A DNA stretch of 45,135 nucleotides from SZAS-103 sp038216155 (GTDB taxonomy: Bacteria > Pseudomonadota > Gammaproteobacteria > Xanthomonadales > Xanthomonadaceae), in assembly GCA_038216155.1 (NCBI GenBank), contig JBBQQH010000025.1, positions 1-45,135 of the forward strand, read 5' to 3'. This document shows, piece by piece, positions 1 through 8,044 of the stretch (the stretch's first letter is position 1; each line of letters opens with the position of its first letter). The notes beneath the pieces are model-generated. The model saw nothing but the letters and a program-made list of their open reading frames with translations, searched no databases and was not told the DNA's origin. The position numbers and the translations under genes are program-made.

Positions 1-75
1 GCTGGACTTCGAACGGCGGGCCAGTTCGACCAGCTCGTGCTTGTACTCAGGGCTGTAACGCTTGCGCTTGGACAT
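1..75 (-). CDS. IS3-type transposase OrfA, N-terminal 25 residues (runs off the window)
   Basis: The reverse strand reads from an ATG at 75 into MSKRKRYSPEYKHELVELAR, the basic N-terminus typical of IS3-family OrfA proteins (helix-turn-helix DNA-binding subunit). A good ribosome binding site, AAAGGAG, lies just upstream on that strand (about 82-88). Only 25 codons are inside the window, so group assignment and intactness cannot be judged. It differs in sequence from the OrfA at 44059, so the two window edges hold different elements. Confidence 0.7.
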   Translation of the reverse strand, partial: MSKRKRYSPEYKHELVELARRSKSS

Positions 76-134
76 GGACACTCCTTTGATCCAGTATGGA
101 TCTTAGTGAAAGTGTCCGCAGAAACGGGGTAGAA
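1..134 (-). mobile_element. End of an IS3-family insertion sequence
   Basis: The segment upstream of the partial OrfA (76-134) should hold the left terminal inverted repeat; the stretch GTGTCCGCAGAAACGGGGTA (112-131) looks like an IS3-type end. The exact boundary cannot be fixed because the other end of the element is outside the window, so 134 is an estimate. Confidence 0.45.
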
Positions 135-454
135 CCCGATCACCTAGTCTACTTGCATGTGATAGTGCTTTGTACAACCGCTAAGGAAGGTCTGAACAAG
201 TGCACTTTTTATCGTCATTCCCGCGAAAGCGGGAATTCAGCGCGTTATAGATCAAGCAGTTAGAGTCCATGGGTTCCCGCCTTCGCGGGAATGACGGACT
301 TGTTCAGACCTTCCCTAAGAGAAAATGCGAGCACCGCGAAAAAAAGTGAGGACAACTTCATGTCAGGGCCTCCGTACCGACTTGGCGAGCCGTAGAACGT
401 TCGCTTCATGCGCGCAGCATAGCGAGCGCGCACAACGCTGGCTAAGCTGCGTGT
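135..454. other. Intergenic stretch between the IS end and xerD
   Basis: About 320 bases without a convincing gene. It holds the MITE-like element (185-314) and then roughly 140 bases before xerD. Open frames here on both strands are short, basic and resemble no family I know. No clear promoter for xerD could be assigned. Confidence 0.6.
185..314. mobile_element. 130-bp MITE-like inverted-repeat element
   Basis: The ends are perfect 17-bp inverted repeats: GGAAGGTCTGAACAAGT at 185-201 and its reverse complement at 298-314. The element is flanked by the same 4 bases, CTAA, at 181-184 and 315-318, as expected for a target-site duplication. Inside are two further inverted repeat arms (214-238 and 267-295), each with a palindromic CCCGCG...GCGGG core. 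No open frame of interest lies inside, so it would have to be moved in trans. Its inner arms match those bounding the GIY-YIG cassette at 18424-18820. Confidence 0.75.
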
Positions 455-1420
455 ATGGCCCGGACTTCTCCCAGCATCGCCGACCGCCGCCGCCAGGCGC
501 GCGAACTGCCGCCAGCGCGCGAATCCGACATCGCTGCGATCGACGCGTTTTGCGAGCGCCTGTGGGCCGAGTCGGGACTGGCGCGACAAACGCTGTCCAG
601 CTACCGCCGCGATCTGCAAGGTGTCGCACGTTGGCTGCTTGCAGCAGGCCACGACACTGAATTGACGCGGGCCAGCCGCAGTCAGTTGTTCGACTGTTTC
701 GCCGACCGCACGCAACTGGGCTACGCGCCTCGCAGCAACGCGCGATTGCTGTCGGCACTGCGCGCGTTCTATGCGCAGGCGTTGCGGCGCGGCGTGATCC
801 AGGTCGATCCGGCCGCGTTGCTGGAACCGCCAAAACTCGGGCGTTCGCTGCCCAAGGCGCTGTCCGAATCCGAGGTCGAAGCGTTACTGACGGCGCCAGA
901 CATCGAGGATGTGCACGGCTTGCGCGACCGCGCGATGCTGGAGTTGATCTACGCCGCCGGCCTGCGCGTGAGCGAGCTGGTCGACTTGCCGGCGGCCGGC
1001 CTGAACCTGCGTCAGGGCGTGGTGCGGGTGCTCGGCAAGGGCAGCAAGGAGCGGCTGGTGCCGCTGGGCGCAGAGGCGCAGCACTGGCTGGAGCGCTATC
1101 TGGCGGAGTCGCGCCCGGCGCTGGCTCAGGGTCGCGTGCGGCAGTCATTGTTCATCGATCGCCACGGCGAAGCGCTTAGCCGGCAGCAATTCTGGCAGCG
1201 ACTGAAGCGAATGGCGGCGCAGGCCGGAATCGATCCGGCGCGGGTCAGCCCGCACGGACTGCGCCATTCCTTCGCCACCCATCTGCTCAACCACGGCGCC
1301 GACTTGCGCGCGCTGCAACTGCTGCTGGGCCACGCCAGTCTGTCGACCACGCAGATCTACACGCTGGTGGCACGTGAACACCTCAAGCGTCTGCATGAAC
1401 GGCACCATCCGCGCGCCTGA
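455..1420 (+). CDS. xerD: Site-specific tyrosine recombinase XerD
   Basis: XerD works with XerC at the chromosomal dif site to resolve chromosome dimers at division, in the cytoplasm under FtsK control. The 321-residue protein has an N-terminal SAM-like core-binding domain (about 25-110) and a C-terminal catalytic domain. All catalytic positions are visible: R171 (GLRVSEL), K195 (GKGSKER), H267 and R270 (PHGLRHSFATHLL), H293 (LGHASLSTTQ) and nucleophile Y302 (QIYT). Their spacing equals that of E. coli XerD. The C-terminus ERHHPRA closely resembles E. coli XerD, which favours XerD over XerC. The N-terminus is about 20 residues longer than usual, so a later start is possible. The product is followed after about 140 bases by a DsbC-like gene; xerD-dsbC adjacency is also seen in E. 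coli. Confidence 0.93.
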   Translation: MARTSPSIADRRRQARELPPARESDIAAIDAFCERLWAESGLARQTLSSYRRDLQGVARWLLAAGHDTELTRASRSQLFDCFADRTQLGYAPRSNARLLSALRAFYAQALRRGVIQVDPAALLEPPKLGRSLPKALSESEVEALLTAPDIEDVHGLRDRAMLELIYAAGLRVSELVDLPAAGLNLRQGVVRVLGKGSKERLVPLGAEAQHWLERYLAESRPALAQGRVRQSLFIDRHGEALSRQQFWQRLKRMAAQAGIDPARVSPHGLRHSFATHLLNHGADLRALQLLLGHASLSTTQIYTLVAREHLKRLHERHHPRA

Positions 1421-1449
1421 GCGGAGCTGCTGCGACAAGGCACCCGTGG

Positions 1450-1455
1450 GATAAT
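1450..1455 (+). promoter_or_regulatory. Possible -10 box upstream of the DsbC-like gene
   Basis: GATAAT at 1450-1455 matches the sigma-70 -10 consensus at 5 of 6 positions and lies about 107 bases before the ATG. No good -35 box is seen at the right distance, so this is a weak prediction. Confidence 0.3.
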
Positions 1456-1562
1456 GCGGAACCATCTCGCGCTGTTGACGCTCATAGCGCAGCACTGTTG
1501 TCGTCGCATCCCCCCCATGGCAGCCTGAAGCGTTTCGGATCCGCATCCACCAGAGGTATTGC

Positions 1563-2369
1563 ATGAACAAGTTGTTGATCGCCATCGTCCTTGGCAGCGC
1601 CAGCCTGAGCGCTTGCAGCGCGGCGCCGGTGCCGTCGAAAGCAACATCCGGCGCAGTCGAACCAACCAAGCCCGCCGCGAAAAAGGCAAGCGCGCCGGTG
1701 GCGCCCGGCGAAGCCGCGGTCCGCAAGGGCATCGCGCAGCTGGCGCCGAAGGCACGCATCGACTACATCCGCCCCGCCCCAATCGCCGGCCTGTCCGAGG
1801 CCAGCATCGAAGGCCAGTTGCTGTACATCACCAACGACGGCAAGTACGTGGTCTCGGGCAACATCATCGAAACCGCGACGCAAAAAGACCTGACCGAAAT
1901 GACCAAGGCGAGCGCGCGGCGCGAGGCATTCAAGGCGATTTCGCCGGCGCAGACGATCGTGTTCGCGCCCGCCAATCCGAAATACACGGTCAACGTCTTT
2001 ACTGATATCGACTGCGGCTACTGCCGCAAGCTGCATTCGCAGATCGCCGACTACAACCGGCAGGGCATCGCGGTGCGCTACCTGTTTTTTCCGCGCACAG
2101 GATTGGTTGGCGAGTCGTTCGACAAGGCGGTAGCGGTTTGGTGTTCGCCGGATCGCCGCCGCGCACTGACCGATGCCAAGAACGGCATCTCGGTAACCGC
2201 GAAAAACTGCACCAACCCGGTGACGATGGACTACAACCTCGGTCGTCGGATCGGGGTCGACGCGACTCCCGCCGTGTTCACCCAGGATGGCGTGCAGATT
2301 GGCGGCTACGTCCCGCCGCAGCAGATGCGGCAGACGCTGGACAAGCTGGCAGCGCAGCCGCAGTCGTGA
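1563..2369 (+). CDS. dsbC: DsbC/DsbG-like thiol:disulfide interchange lipoprotein
   Basis: Predicted periplasmic disulfide isomerase or reductase. The 268-residue protein starts with a short hydrophobic signal ending in a lipobox-like LSAC (C18), so it may be lipid-anchored, unlike soluble E. coli DsbC. A low-complexity Ala/Pro/Lys linker follows (about 20-50), then a DsbC-type N-terminal dimerisation region (about 60-115) and a thioredoxin fold with the redox motif CGYC at 151-154 and the cis-proline region GVDATPAVF. Two more cysteines (in VWCSPD and KNCTNP) match the structural disulfide of DsbC. It could be named DsbC or DsbG; the family is certain, the subgroup is not. Its neighbour xerD is the same as in E. 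coli. Confidence 0.88.
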   Translation: MNKLLIAIVLGSASLSACSAAPVPSKATSGAVEPTKPAAKKASAPVAPGEAAVRKGIAQLAPKARIDYIRPAPIAGLSEASIEGQLLYITNDGKYVVSGNIIETATQKDLTEMTKASARREAFKAISPAQTIVFAPANPKYTVNVFTDIDCGYCRKLHSQIADYNRQGIAVRYLFFPRTGLVGESFDKAVAVWCSPDRRRALTDAKNGISVTAKNCTNPVTMDYNLGRRIGVDATPAVFTQDGVQIGGYVPPQQMRQTLDKLAAQPQS

Positions 2370-2444
2370 TCCGCTGCTGAGGTTTCATATCGCGCCGCGC
2401 ACCGCGTGGGCGTGGTTTCGGTACGGGCTAAGCCACAGCTACGC

Positions 2445-2450
2445 TAGAAT
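2445..2450 (+). promoter_or_regulatory. Possible -10 box upstream of purL
   Basis: TAGAAT at 2445-2450 lies 43 bases before the purL start. A matching -35 box is not evident. No purine-repressor palindrome was recognised. Confidence 0.3.
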
Positions 2451-2492
2451 GCGCATCCCGCTGCGCCGCGCCTGCGTTTCGAAGAATTCAGC

Positions 2493-5400
2493 ATGATTGT
2501 GCTTTTGGGCCAGCCGGCCCTGTCGTCCTTCCGTCGCACACGACTCGAAACCCGCCTGCGCAGCATCGACGACGCCGTCGCCGTTAACGCGGCCTGGCAT
2601 GTCTATTTCGTCGAGCCTGAAGCTGAAACGCAGCCGGATCGCGCGATCCTGGAACGCATCCTGGAGGCGAGCAGCGATACCTGCGCCGACCAAACCTCGC
2701 TCGGCCACGATCCCGCCGCCGCGCATCAAACCACGCAACTGTTCGTGGTGCCGAGGTTGGGCACGCTGTCGCCGTGGGCGAGCAAGGCAACCGAGATCCT
2801 GCGCGGCGCCGGCCTGCCTGTGCTGCGGGTCGAGCGCGGCCTGCAACTGCAAATCGAAAATCTGCCGCGCGCAGATTCCGCGGTCTGGCCGCAACTGGCG
2901 CAACGATTGCATGATCCCATGACGCAATCGCTGCTGCGCTCACGCGCCGATGCAGTCGGATTGTTTGCCACGCACGCGCCCGGCAATCTGCAACGCGTTG
3001 CCCTGGATGATCTGGATGCGGCCAACCAGCGCCTTGGTCTGGCGCTGTCGAGCGAGGAAATCGAGTACCTGCGCGCGCGCTTTGGCGAACTCGCGCGCGA
3101 GCCGTCGGATGCCGAGCTGATGATGTTTGCGCAAGCCAATTCCGAGCATTGCCGGCACAAGATTTTTAACGCCGACTACCGCATCGACGGTGACGACCAA
3201 TCGCTGTCGTTGTTCCGGATGATCCGCAACACGCACGCCGAGGCGCCGCAACTCACGCTGACGGCGTACAAGGACAACGCGGCGGTGATTGAGGGCTTCG
3301 ATGCGGCGATGTTTCGACCCGATGCGCAAGGCCGCTATCGCTTCGAGGCTACGCAGCCGTCCGCTTTCTGCATCAAGGTGGAAACCCATAATCATCCAAC
3401 CGCGATCTCGCCATTTGCCGGTGCCGCAACCGGCGCGGGCGGCGAGATTCGCGACGAGGGCGCGACCGGTCGTGGCGGCAAGCCGAAGGCCGGGCTGACC
3501 GGATTTTCCGTCTCGCACTTGCGCATTCCAGGCTTGCCGCAACCGTGGGAAGCGCAACGCGCGTTGAACCCACGTGTGGCCAGCGCGTTGGAGATCATGC
3601 TGGACGGGCCGATCGGCGCGGCAGCATTCAATAACGAATTCGGGCGACCGGCGTTGTGCGGATATTTTCGCGCGTTCGAGCTCGGTGATGGCAAGAACGA
3701 CAGTCGCGGTTACGACAAACCGATCATGCTCGCCGGCGGCATTGGCGCGATCGATCGCGTGCAGGTCAAGAAATTGCCGCTGCGCCCTGGCGATGCGGTG
3801 GTCGTGCTTGGCGGCCCGGCGATGCTGATCGGGCTTGGCGGTGGCGCGGCGTCATCGCTTGCATCGGGCGCGAGTTCGGAGGCGCTGGATTTTGCCTCGG
3901 TGCAGCGTGACAACCCGGAAATGCAGCGGCGTTGTCAGGAAGTGATCGATCGCTGCGTCGCACTTGGTGCCAACAATCCAATTCGCTCGGCGCACGATGT
4001 TGGCGCCGGTGGGTTGTCGAATGCCATTCCGGAATTGCTGCACGATTCCGGCGTTGGCGGCGTGATCGATCTTGACGCGATTCCGCGCGACGATGCATCG
4101 CTGTCGCCAATGCAGTTGTGGTGTAACGAATCGCAGGAGCGCTATGCGCTAGGCGTGGCTGCCGAGCAATTGGCGGAGTTCGAGGCGCTGTGCCGGCGCG
4201 AGCGTTGTCCGTATGCCGTTGTCGGCAAAGCGACTGCGCAACAGCAGTTGGTGTTGCGTGGTGAGCGCGACGCCCCGGCAGCGATTGATATACCAATGGA
4301 TCTGTTGTTCGGCAGCGCGCCGAAGATGTTGCGCGACACCGAACGTCCTCGCTCGCTGCGCCTGCGCAAGCTGGACACCGCGTCGATCGATCTGCGCGAC
4401 GCGGGGTTGCGCGTGCTTGGGCATCCAACGGTCGCATCGAAGAATTTCCTGGTCACCATTGGCGATCGCAGCGTTGGCGGATTGTGCGCGCGCGACCAGA
4501 TGGTCGGACCGTGGCAACTGCCACTGGCAGATTGCGCGATTACGCTGTCGGATTTCCGAGGTTATGCTGGCGAGGCAATGGCGGTCGGCGAGCGCACGCC
4601 GTTGGCGTTGATCGATGCCGCCGCTTCGGCGCGCATGGCAGTTGGCGAGGCGATCACCAATCTCGCCGCAGCACCGGTAGCATCGTTGTCGGAGATCAAG
4701 CTGTCGGCCAACTGGATGGCCGCCGCCGCGCATCCTGGCGAGGACGCGTTGCTGTTCGAAGCGGTGCAAGCAATCGGCATGGAGCTGTGTCCACAACTGG
4801 ATATCAGCATTCCGGTCGGCAAGGATTCGCTGTCGATGCAGACGCGCTGGAGCGATGGCGACGTCGCGCACAGCAACACCGCACCGGTGTCGTTGATCGT
4901 GACCGCGTTTGCGCGCGTTGCCGACGTGCGCGGTCAACTGTTGCCGGTGCTCGATCGCGACGTCGAATCCGAGCTGTGGCTCATTGGCTTGGGCGCCGGT
5001 CGGCAGCGCATGGGCGGGTCTATCCTGTCGCAGTGTTTCGATGCGTTGGGCGGCGACTGCCCTGATCTGGATGATCCCGAACGTCTGCGCGAGTTGTTCG
5101 AGCTGATCCACGCTGCGCGTTTGAACGGGTTGCTGCTGGCTTATCACGATCGCTCCGATGGTGGCGCGTTTGCAACGCTGTGCGAGATGGCGTTCGCTTC
5201 ACACGTCGGCCTTGACCTGCAACTCGGTGGCTGGGGAGAGGACGCACTACGCACCTTGTTCAACGAGGAACTCGGCGCGGTGGTGCAGATCGCCTGCGAG
5301 GATCGAGTCGCTTTCGCCGACCTGGTCAATCGTCACGGGTTGACCCAGTGCGCGCAGCGCATCGGCAAGCCGACAGCCGCGCCGCGCATTCGCGTGCAGG

Positions 5401-6374
5401 ACGGCCGCGAGACGATTGCCGAGTGGGATTGGCAGGAATTATTCGACGCCTGGTGGGCGGTCACCCACGCCATGCAAAGCTTGCGCGACAACCCTGATTG
5501 TGCGGAAGAAGAGCGCGTTGCGCGCCGCGATTTCCATGCCTCACCGTTGTCGGCGCAACTGACGTTCAGTCCGACCGAGGACGTTGGCGCATCCTATGTA
5601 AACACCGGTGCGCGTCCGCAGGTGGCGATCCTGCGCGAGCAGGGCGTCAACGGTCAGATCGAAATGGCGGCCGCGTTCACCCGCGCCGGCTTCGATGCGA
5701 TCGACGTGCACATGACCGATCTGATCGAAGGTCGGCACAAGCTGGCTGACTTCCGCGGCGTCGCTGCCTGTGGTGGTTTCAGCTATGGCGACGTGCTCGG
5801 CGCCGGTCGTGGCTGGGCAACATCGATTATCGAACGCAACGCGCTGCGCGATCAGTTCGCGGAATTCTTTGCGCGCAGCGACAGCTTCACACTGGGCGTG
5901 TGCAATGGTTGTCAGATGCTGGCGCGGTTGAAGGCGCTGATTCCCGGAGCCGAGCATTGGCCGACATTCCTGCGCAATCGCAGCGAGCAATACGAGGCAC
6001 GACTCACATTGCTTGAAGTGCTGGAGTCGTCCTCGATCCTGCTGCCGGGCATGATCGGATCCCGCATCCCGGTGGTGGTCGCGCATGGCGAAGGTCGCGC
6101 TCATTTCGAGTCCGATACCGATCGCGCGAATGCACAAATCGCGTTTCGCTATCTCGACAACAGTGGCGACGCGGCAAGCACGTACCCAGCCAATCCGAAC
6201 GGATCGCCGGATGCGGTCGCCGGCCTGACCAGCAGCGATGGTCGCGCCACCTTGCTGATGCCGCATCCCGAACGCGTGTTCCGCAGCGTGCAGATGAGCT
6301 GGCGGCCAGCGCAGTGGGGCGAGGATTCGCCGTGGCTGCGCCTGTTCCGCAACGCGCGGGCCTGGGTTGCCTGA
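2493..6374 (+). CDS. purL: Phosphoribosylformylglycinamidine synthase (large single-chain form)
   Basis: Catalyses the ATP- and glutamine-dependent conversion of FGAR to FGAM, the fourth step of purine synthesis. The 1293-residue length equals the single-chain gammaproteobacterial enzyme (about 1295 in E. coli). Order: PurS-like N-terminal domain (about 1-150), linker, FGAM synthetase core with VETHNHPTAISPFAGAATG and HDVGAGGLSNAIPELLHDSG, and a C-terminal class I glutaminase domain from about 1035. The glutaminase triad is visible: C1137 in GVCNGCQM, H1258 and E1260 in MPHPERVF. Nothing is missing. It stands alone with its own leader, between the DsbC-like gene and the polysaccharide acylation pair. 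Confidence 0.97.
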   Translation: MIVLLGQPALSSFRRTRLETRLRSIDDAVAVNAAWHVYFVEPEAETQPDRAILERILEASSDTCADQTSLGHDPAAAHQTTQLFVVPRLGTLSPWASKATEILRGAGLPVLRVERGLQLQIENLPRADSAVWPQLAQRLHDPMTQSLLRSRADAVGLFATHAPGNLQRVALDDLDAANQRLGLALSSEEIEYLRARFGELAREPSDAELMMFAQANSEHCRHKIFNADYRIDGDDQSLSLFRMIRNTHAEAPQLTLTAYKDNAAVIEGFDAAMFRPDAQGRYRFEATQPSAFCIKVETHNHPTAISPFAGAATGAGGEIRDEGATGRGGKPKAGLTGFSVSHLRIPGLPQPWEAQRALNPRVASALEIMLDGPIGAAAFNNEFGRPALCGYFRAFELGDGKNDSRGYDKPIMLAGGIGAIDRVQVKKLPLRPGDAVVVLGGPAMLIGLGGGAASSLASGASSEALDFASVQRDNPEMQRRCQEVIDRCVALGANNPIRSAHDVGAGGLSNAIPELLHDSGVGGVIDLDAIPRDDASLSPMQLWCNESQERYALGVAAEQLAEFEALCRRERCPYAVVGKATAQQQLVLRGERDAPAAIDIPMDLLFGSAPKMLRDTERPRSLRLRKLDTASIDLRDAGLRVLGHPTVASKNFLVTIGDRSVGGLCARDQMVGPWQLPLADCAITLSDFRGYAGEAMAVGERTPLALIDAAASARMAVGEAITNLAAAPVASLSEIKLSANWMAAAAHPGEDALLFEAVQAIGMELCPQLDISIPVGKDSLSMQTRWSDGDVAHSNTAPVSLIVTAFARVADVRGQLLPVLDRDVESELWLIGLGAGRQRMGGSILSQCFDALGGDCPDLDDPERLRELFELIHAARLNGLLLAYHDRSDGGAFATLCEMAFASHVGLDLQLGGWGEDALRTLFNEELGAVVQIACEDRVAFADLVNRHGLTQCAQRIGKPTAAPRIRVQDGRETIAEWDWQELFDAWWAVTHAMQSLRDNPDCAEEERVARRDFHASPLSAQLTFSPTEDVGASYVNTGARPQVAILREQGVNGQIEMAAAFTRAGFDAIDVHMTDLIEGRHKLADFRGVAACGGFSYGDVLGAGRGWATSIIERNALRDQFAEFFARSDSFTLGVCNGCQMLARLKALIPGAEHWPTFLRNRSEQYEARLTLLEVLESSSILLPGMIGSRIPVVVAHGEGRAHFESDTDRANAQIAFRYLDNSGDAASTYPANPNGSPDAVAGLTSSDGRATLLMPHPERVFRSVQMSWRPAQWGEDSPWLRLFRNARAWVA

Positions 6375-6543
6375 GGTGGCGTGCATCGCGCACGGCCTGC
6401 TGATGACATGCGCGGGCGTTTGCAACCGCGATGGCCGCGCAGTACCACAGGAAACAGATGGCGGAAGCGTCGAATGTACGCGCGTCGTCGTGCGATGTTC
6501 CGAAACGGTTGAAGTCCGCTGCAACATGATTGACTGAGCCGCC

Positions 6544-7986
6544 ATGCTGTTCAGCTCGATCATCTTCATCTTCTATTTTCTGCCGGTGCTGCTGCTGTTC
6601 TATTACGCAGCCGGCCTGCGCACGGCCGTGCTGCTGGCGGGCAGTGTGGTGTTTTACACCTGGGGCGAAGGCGCGTACGTCCTTTTGCTGGCGGCGCTGA
6701 TCGGGATCAATTTCGCGCTCGGGCGTGCGATTCATGCCAGCGTCGGTAGCCGGCGCGCGTGGCTCACCGCACTCGCGATCGCGATCGACCTGGGCGTGTT
6801 GGGTTGGTTCAAGTACGGCGGTTTCATTGCGCAAAACGTGAACCACTTGTTGCACCTGCAGCTGCCGGTCGTGCACCTGCGCTTGCCGTTGGGAATCTCG
6901 TTTTTTACCTTCCAGTTGATCTCGTACCTGATCGACATCAAGCGCGATGCGATTCGGCCCGAACCGAGTCTGATGCGGTTCGCGACCTATATCCTGATGT
7001 TTCCGCACCTGATCGCCGGCCCAATCGTGCGTTACGCCGACATCCGCGACGAACTGCGCGAGCGCCATTTCTCGATCGATCGCACCGGCCTGGGCGTGCA
7101 GTACTTTATCGTCGGCCTGTGCCAGAAGGTCCTGATCGCCAACACGCTGGCGCCGGTCGCGGATCATTTCTTCGGGCTGGCGCCACAGCAACTGGGAGTA
7201 GCCACCGGCTGGCTTGGAGTGCTGGCCTACACGCTGCAGATCTATTTCGATTTCTGCGGCTATTCCAACATGGCGATCGGGCTGGCGTTTTTGCTCGGAT
7301 TCACCTTCCCGAAGAACTTCGACTATCCGTATGCCGCGCAGTCGATCACCGAATTCTGGCGACGCTGGCACATGTCGCTGTCGTTCTGGTTTCGCGATTA
7401 CGTGTACATCTCACTCGGCGGCAATCGCGACGGTCGCTGGCGCACCTATTTCAACCTGGTGATCGTGTTTTTCCTGACCGGCTTGTGGCACGGCGCGGCT
7501 TGGAACTTCATCGTCTGGGGCCTGTATCACGGCGCCTTCCTGCTGCTGGAACGCGCCGGATTTACGCGCGTCCTCGATCGGATCGGCGCGCTGCCACGGC
7601 ATGCGTATGCGTTGCTCGTGGTGATGCTGGGCTGGGTGTTCTTCCGCGCGGTCGACCTGTCGCACGCGATGCAGATCCTTGCGCAACTGTTTGGGCGCGG
7701 CGCCAGTGCGGCGATGCCCGATTCGATGCCGTTGCCGCTGTTGCTGACGCCGGAAGCGATCGCCGCGTTGGTGCTGGGTTGTCTTTTCAGTTTTCCGCTG
7801 CTGCCGAAACTGCTCGATGCGCTGCGGCAGCCGCGCATCGCGCGTTCGCCGCAAATCGGTGAGGCCCGGCTGGATACGGTGTACGTGCACGCGTTGCCGA
7901 TCGTGCTGTTGCTGATCGTCTTTGTGTTGTGCATCGCCCTGCTGGTGAGCAACAGCCTTAATCCCTTCCTGTACTTCAGGTTTTGA
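6544..7986 (+). CDS. MBOAT family O-acyltransferase (AlgI-like)
   Basis: Predicted inner-membrane acyltransferase that passes acyl (usually acetyl) groups across the membrane for modification of an exported polysaccharide. The 480 residues are largely hydrophobic, with about ten or more membrane segments. Family hallmarks are visible: FWRRWHMSLSFWFRDYVYI (H286) and the catalytic-histidine motif TGLWHGAAWNFIVWG (H326), as in AlgI and DltB. The following gene, 58 bases downstream, is an AlgJ/AlgX-like protein, the standard partner, so the two probably act as one O-acetylation module. No alginate synthesis genes are in the window, so the substrate polymer is unknown and I do not assign algI. Confidence 0.9.
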   Translation: MLFSSIIFIFYFLPVLLLFYYAAGLRTAVLLAGSVVFYTWGEGAYVLLLAALIGINFALGRAIHASVGSRRAWLTALAIAIDLGVLGWFKYGGFIAQNVNHLLHLQLPVVHLRLPLGISFFTFQLISYLIDIKRDAIRPEPSLMRFATYILMFPHLIAGPIVRYADIRDELRERHFSIDRTGLGVQYFIVGLCQKVLIANTLAPVADHFFGLAPQQLGVATGWLGVLAYTLQIYFDFCGYSNMAIGLAFLLGFTFPKNFDYPYAAQSITEFWRRWHMSLSFWFRDYVYISLGGNRDGRWRTYFNLVIVFFLTGLWHGAAWNFIVWGLYHGAFLLLERAGFTRVLDRIGALPRHAYALLVVMLGWVFFRAVDLSHAMQILAQLFGRGASAAMPDSMPLPLLLTPEAIAALVLGCLFSFPLLPKLLDALRQPRIARSPQIGEARLDTVYVHALPIVLLLIVFVLCIALLVSNSLNPFLYFRF

Positions 7987-8044
7987 CCCACGACTTGCAG
8001 GCGATCACTTCTTGATCGGCCACTTCTGAGACACGCACGAATCC

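Noticed and set aside
6004..7371. 455-residue minus-strand open frame overlapping purL and the MBOAT gene
   Set aside because: It spans two well-supported genes on the other strand, is full of Gln/Arg/His, shows no family motifs, and is a shadow of GC-rich codon use.
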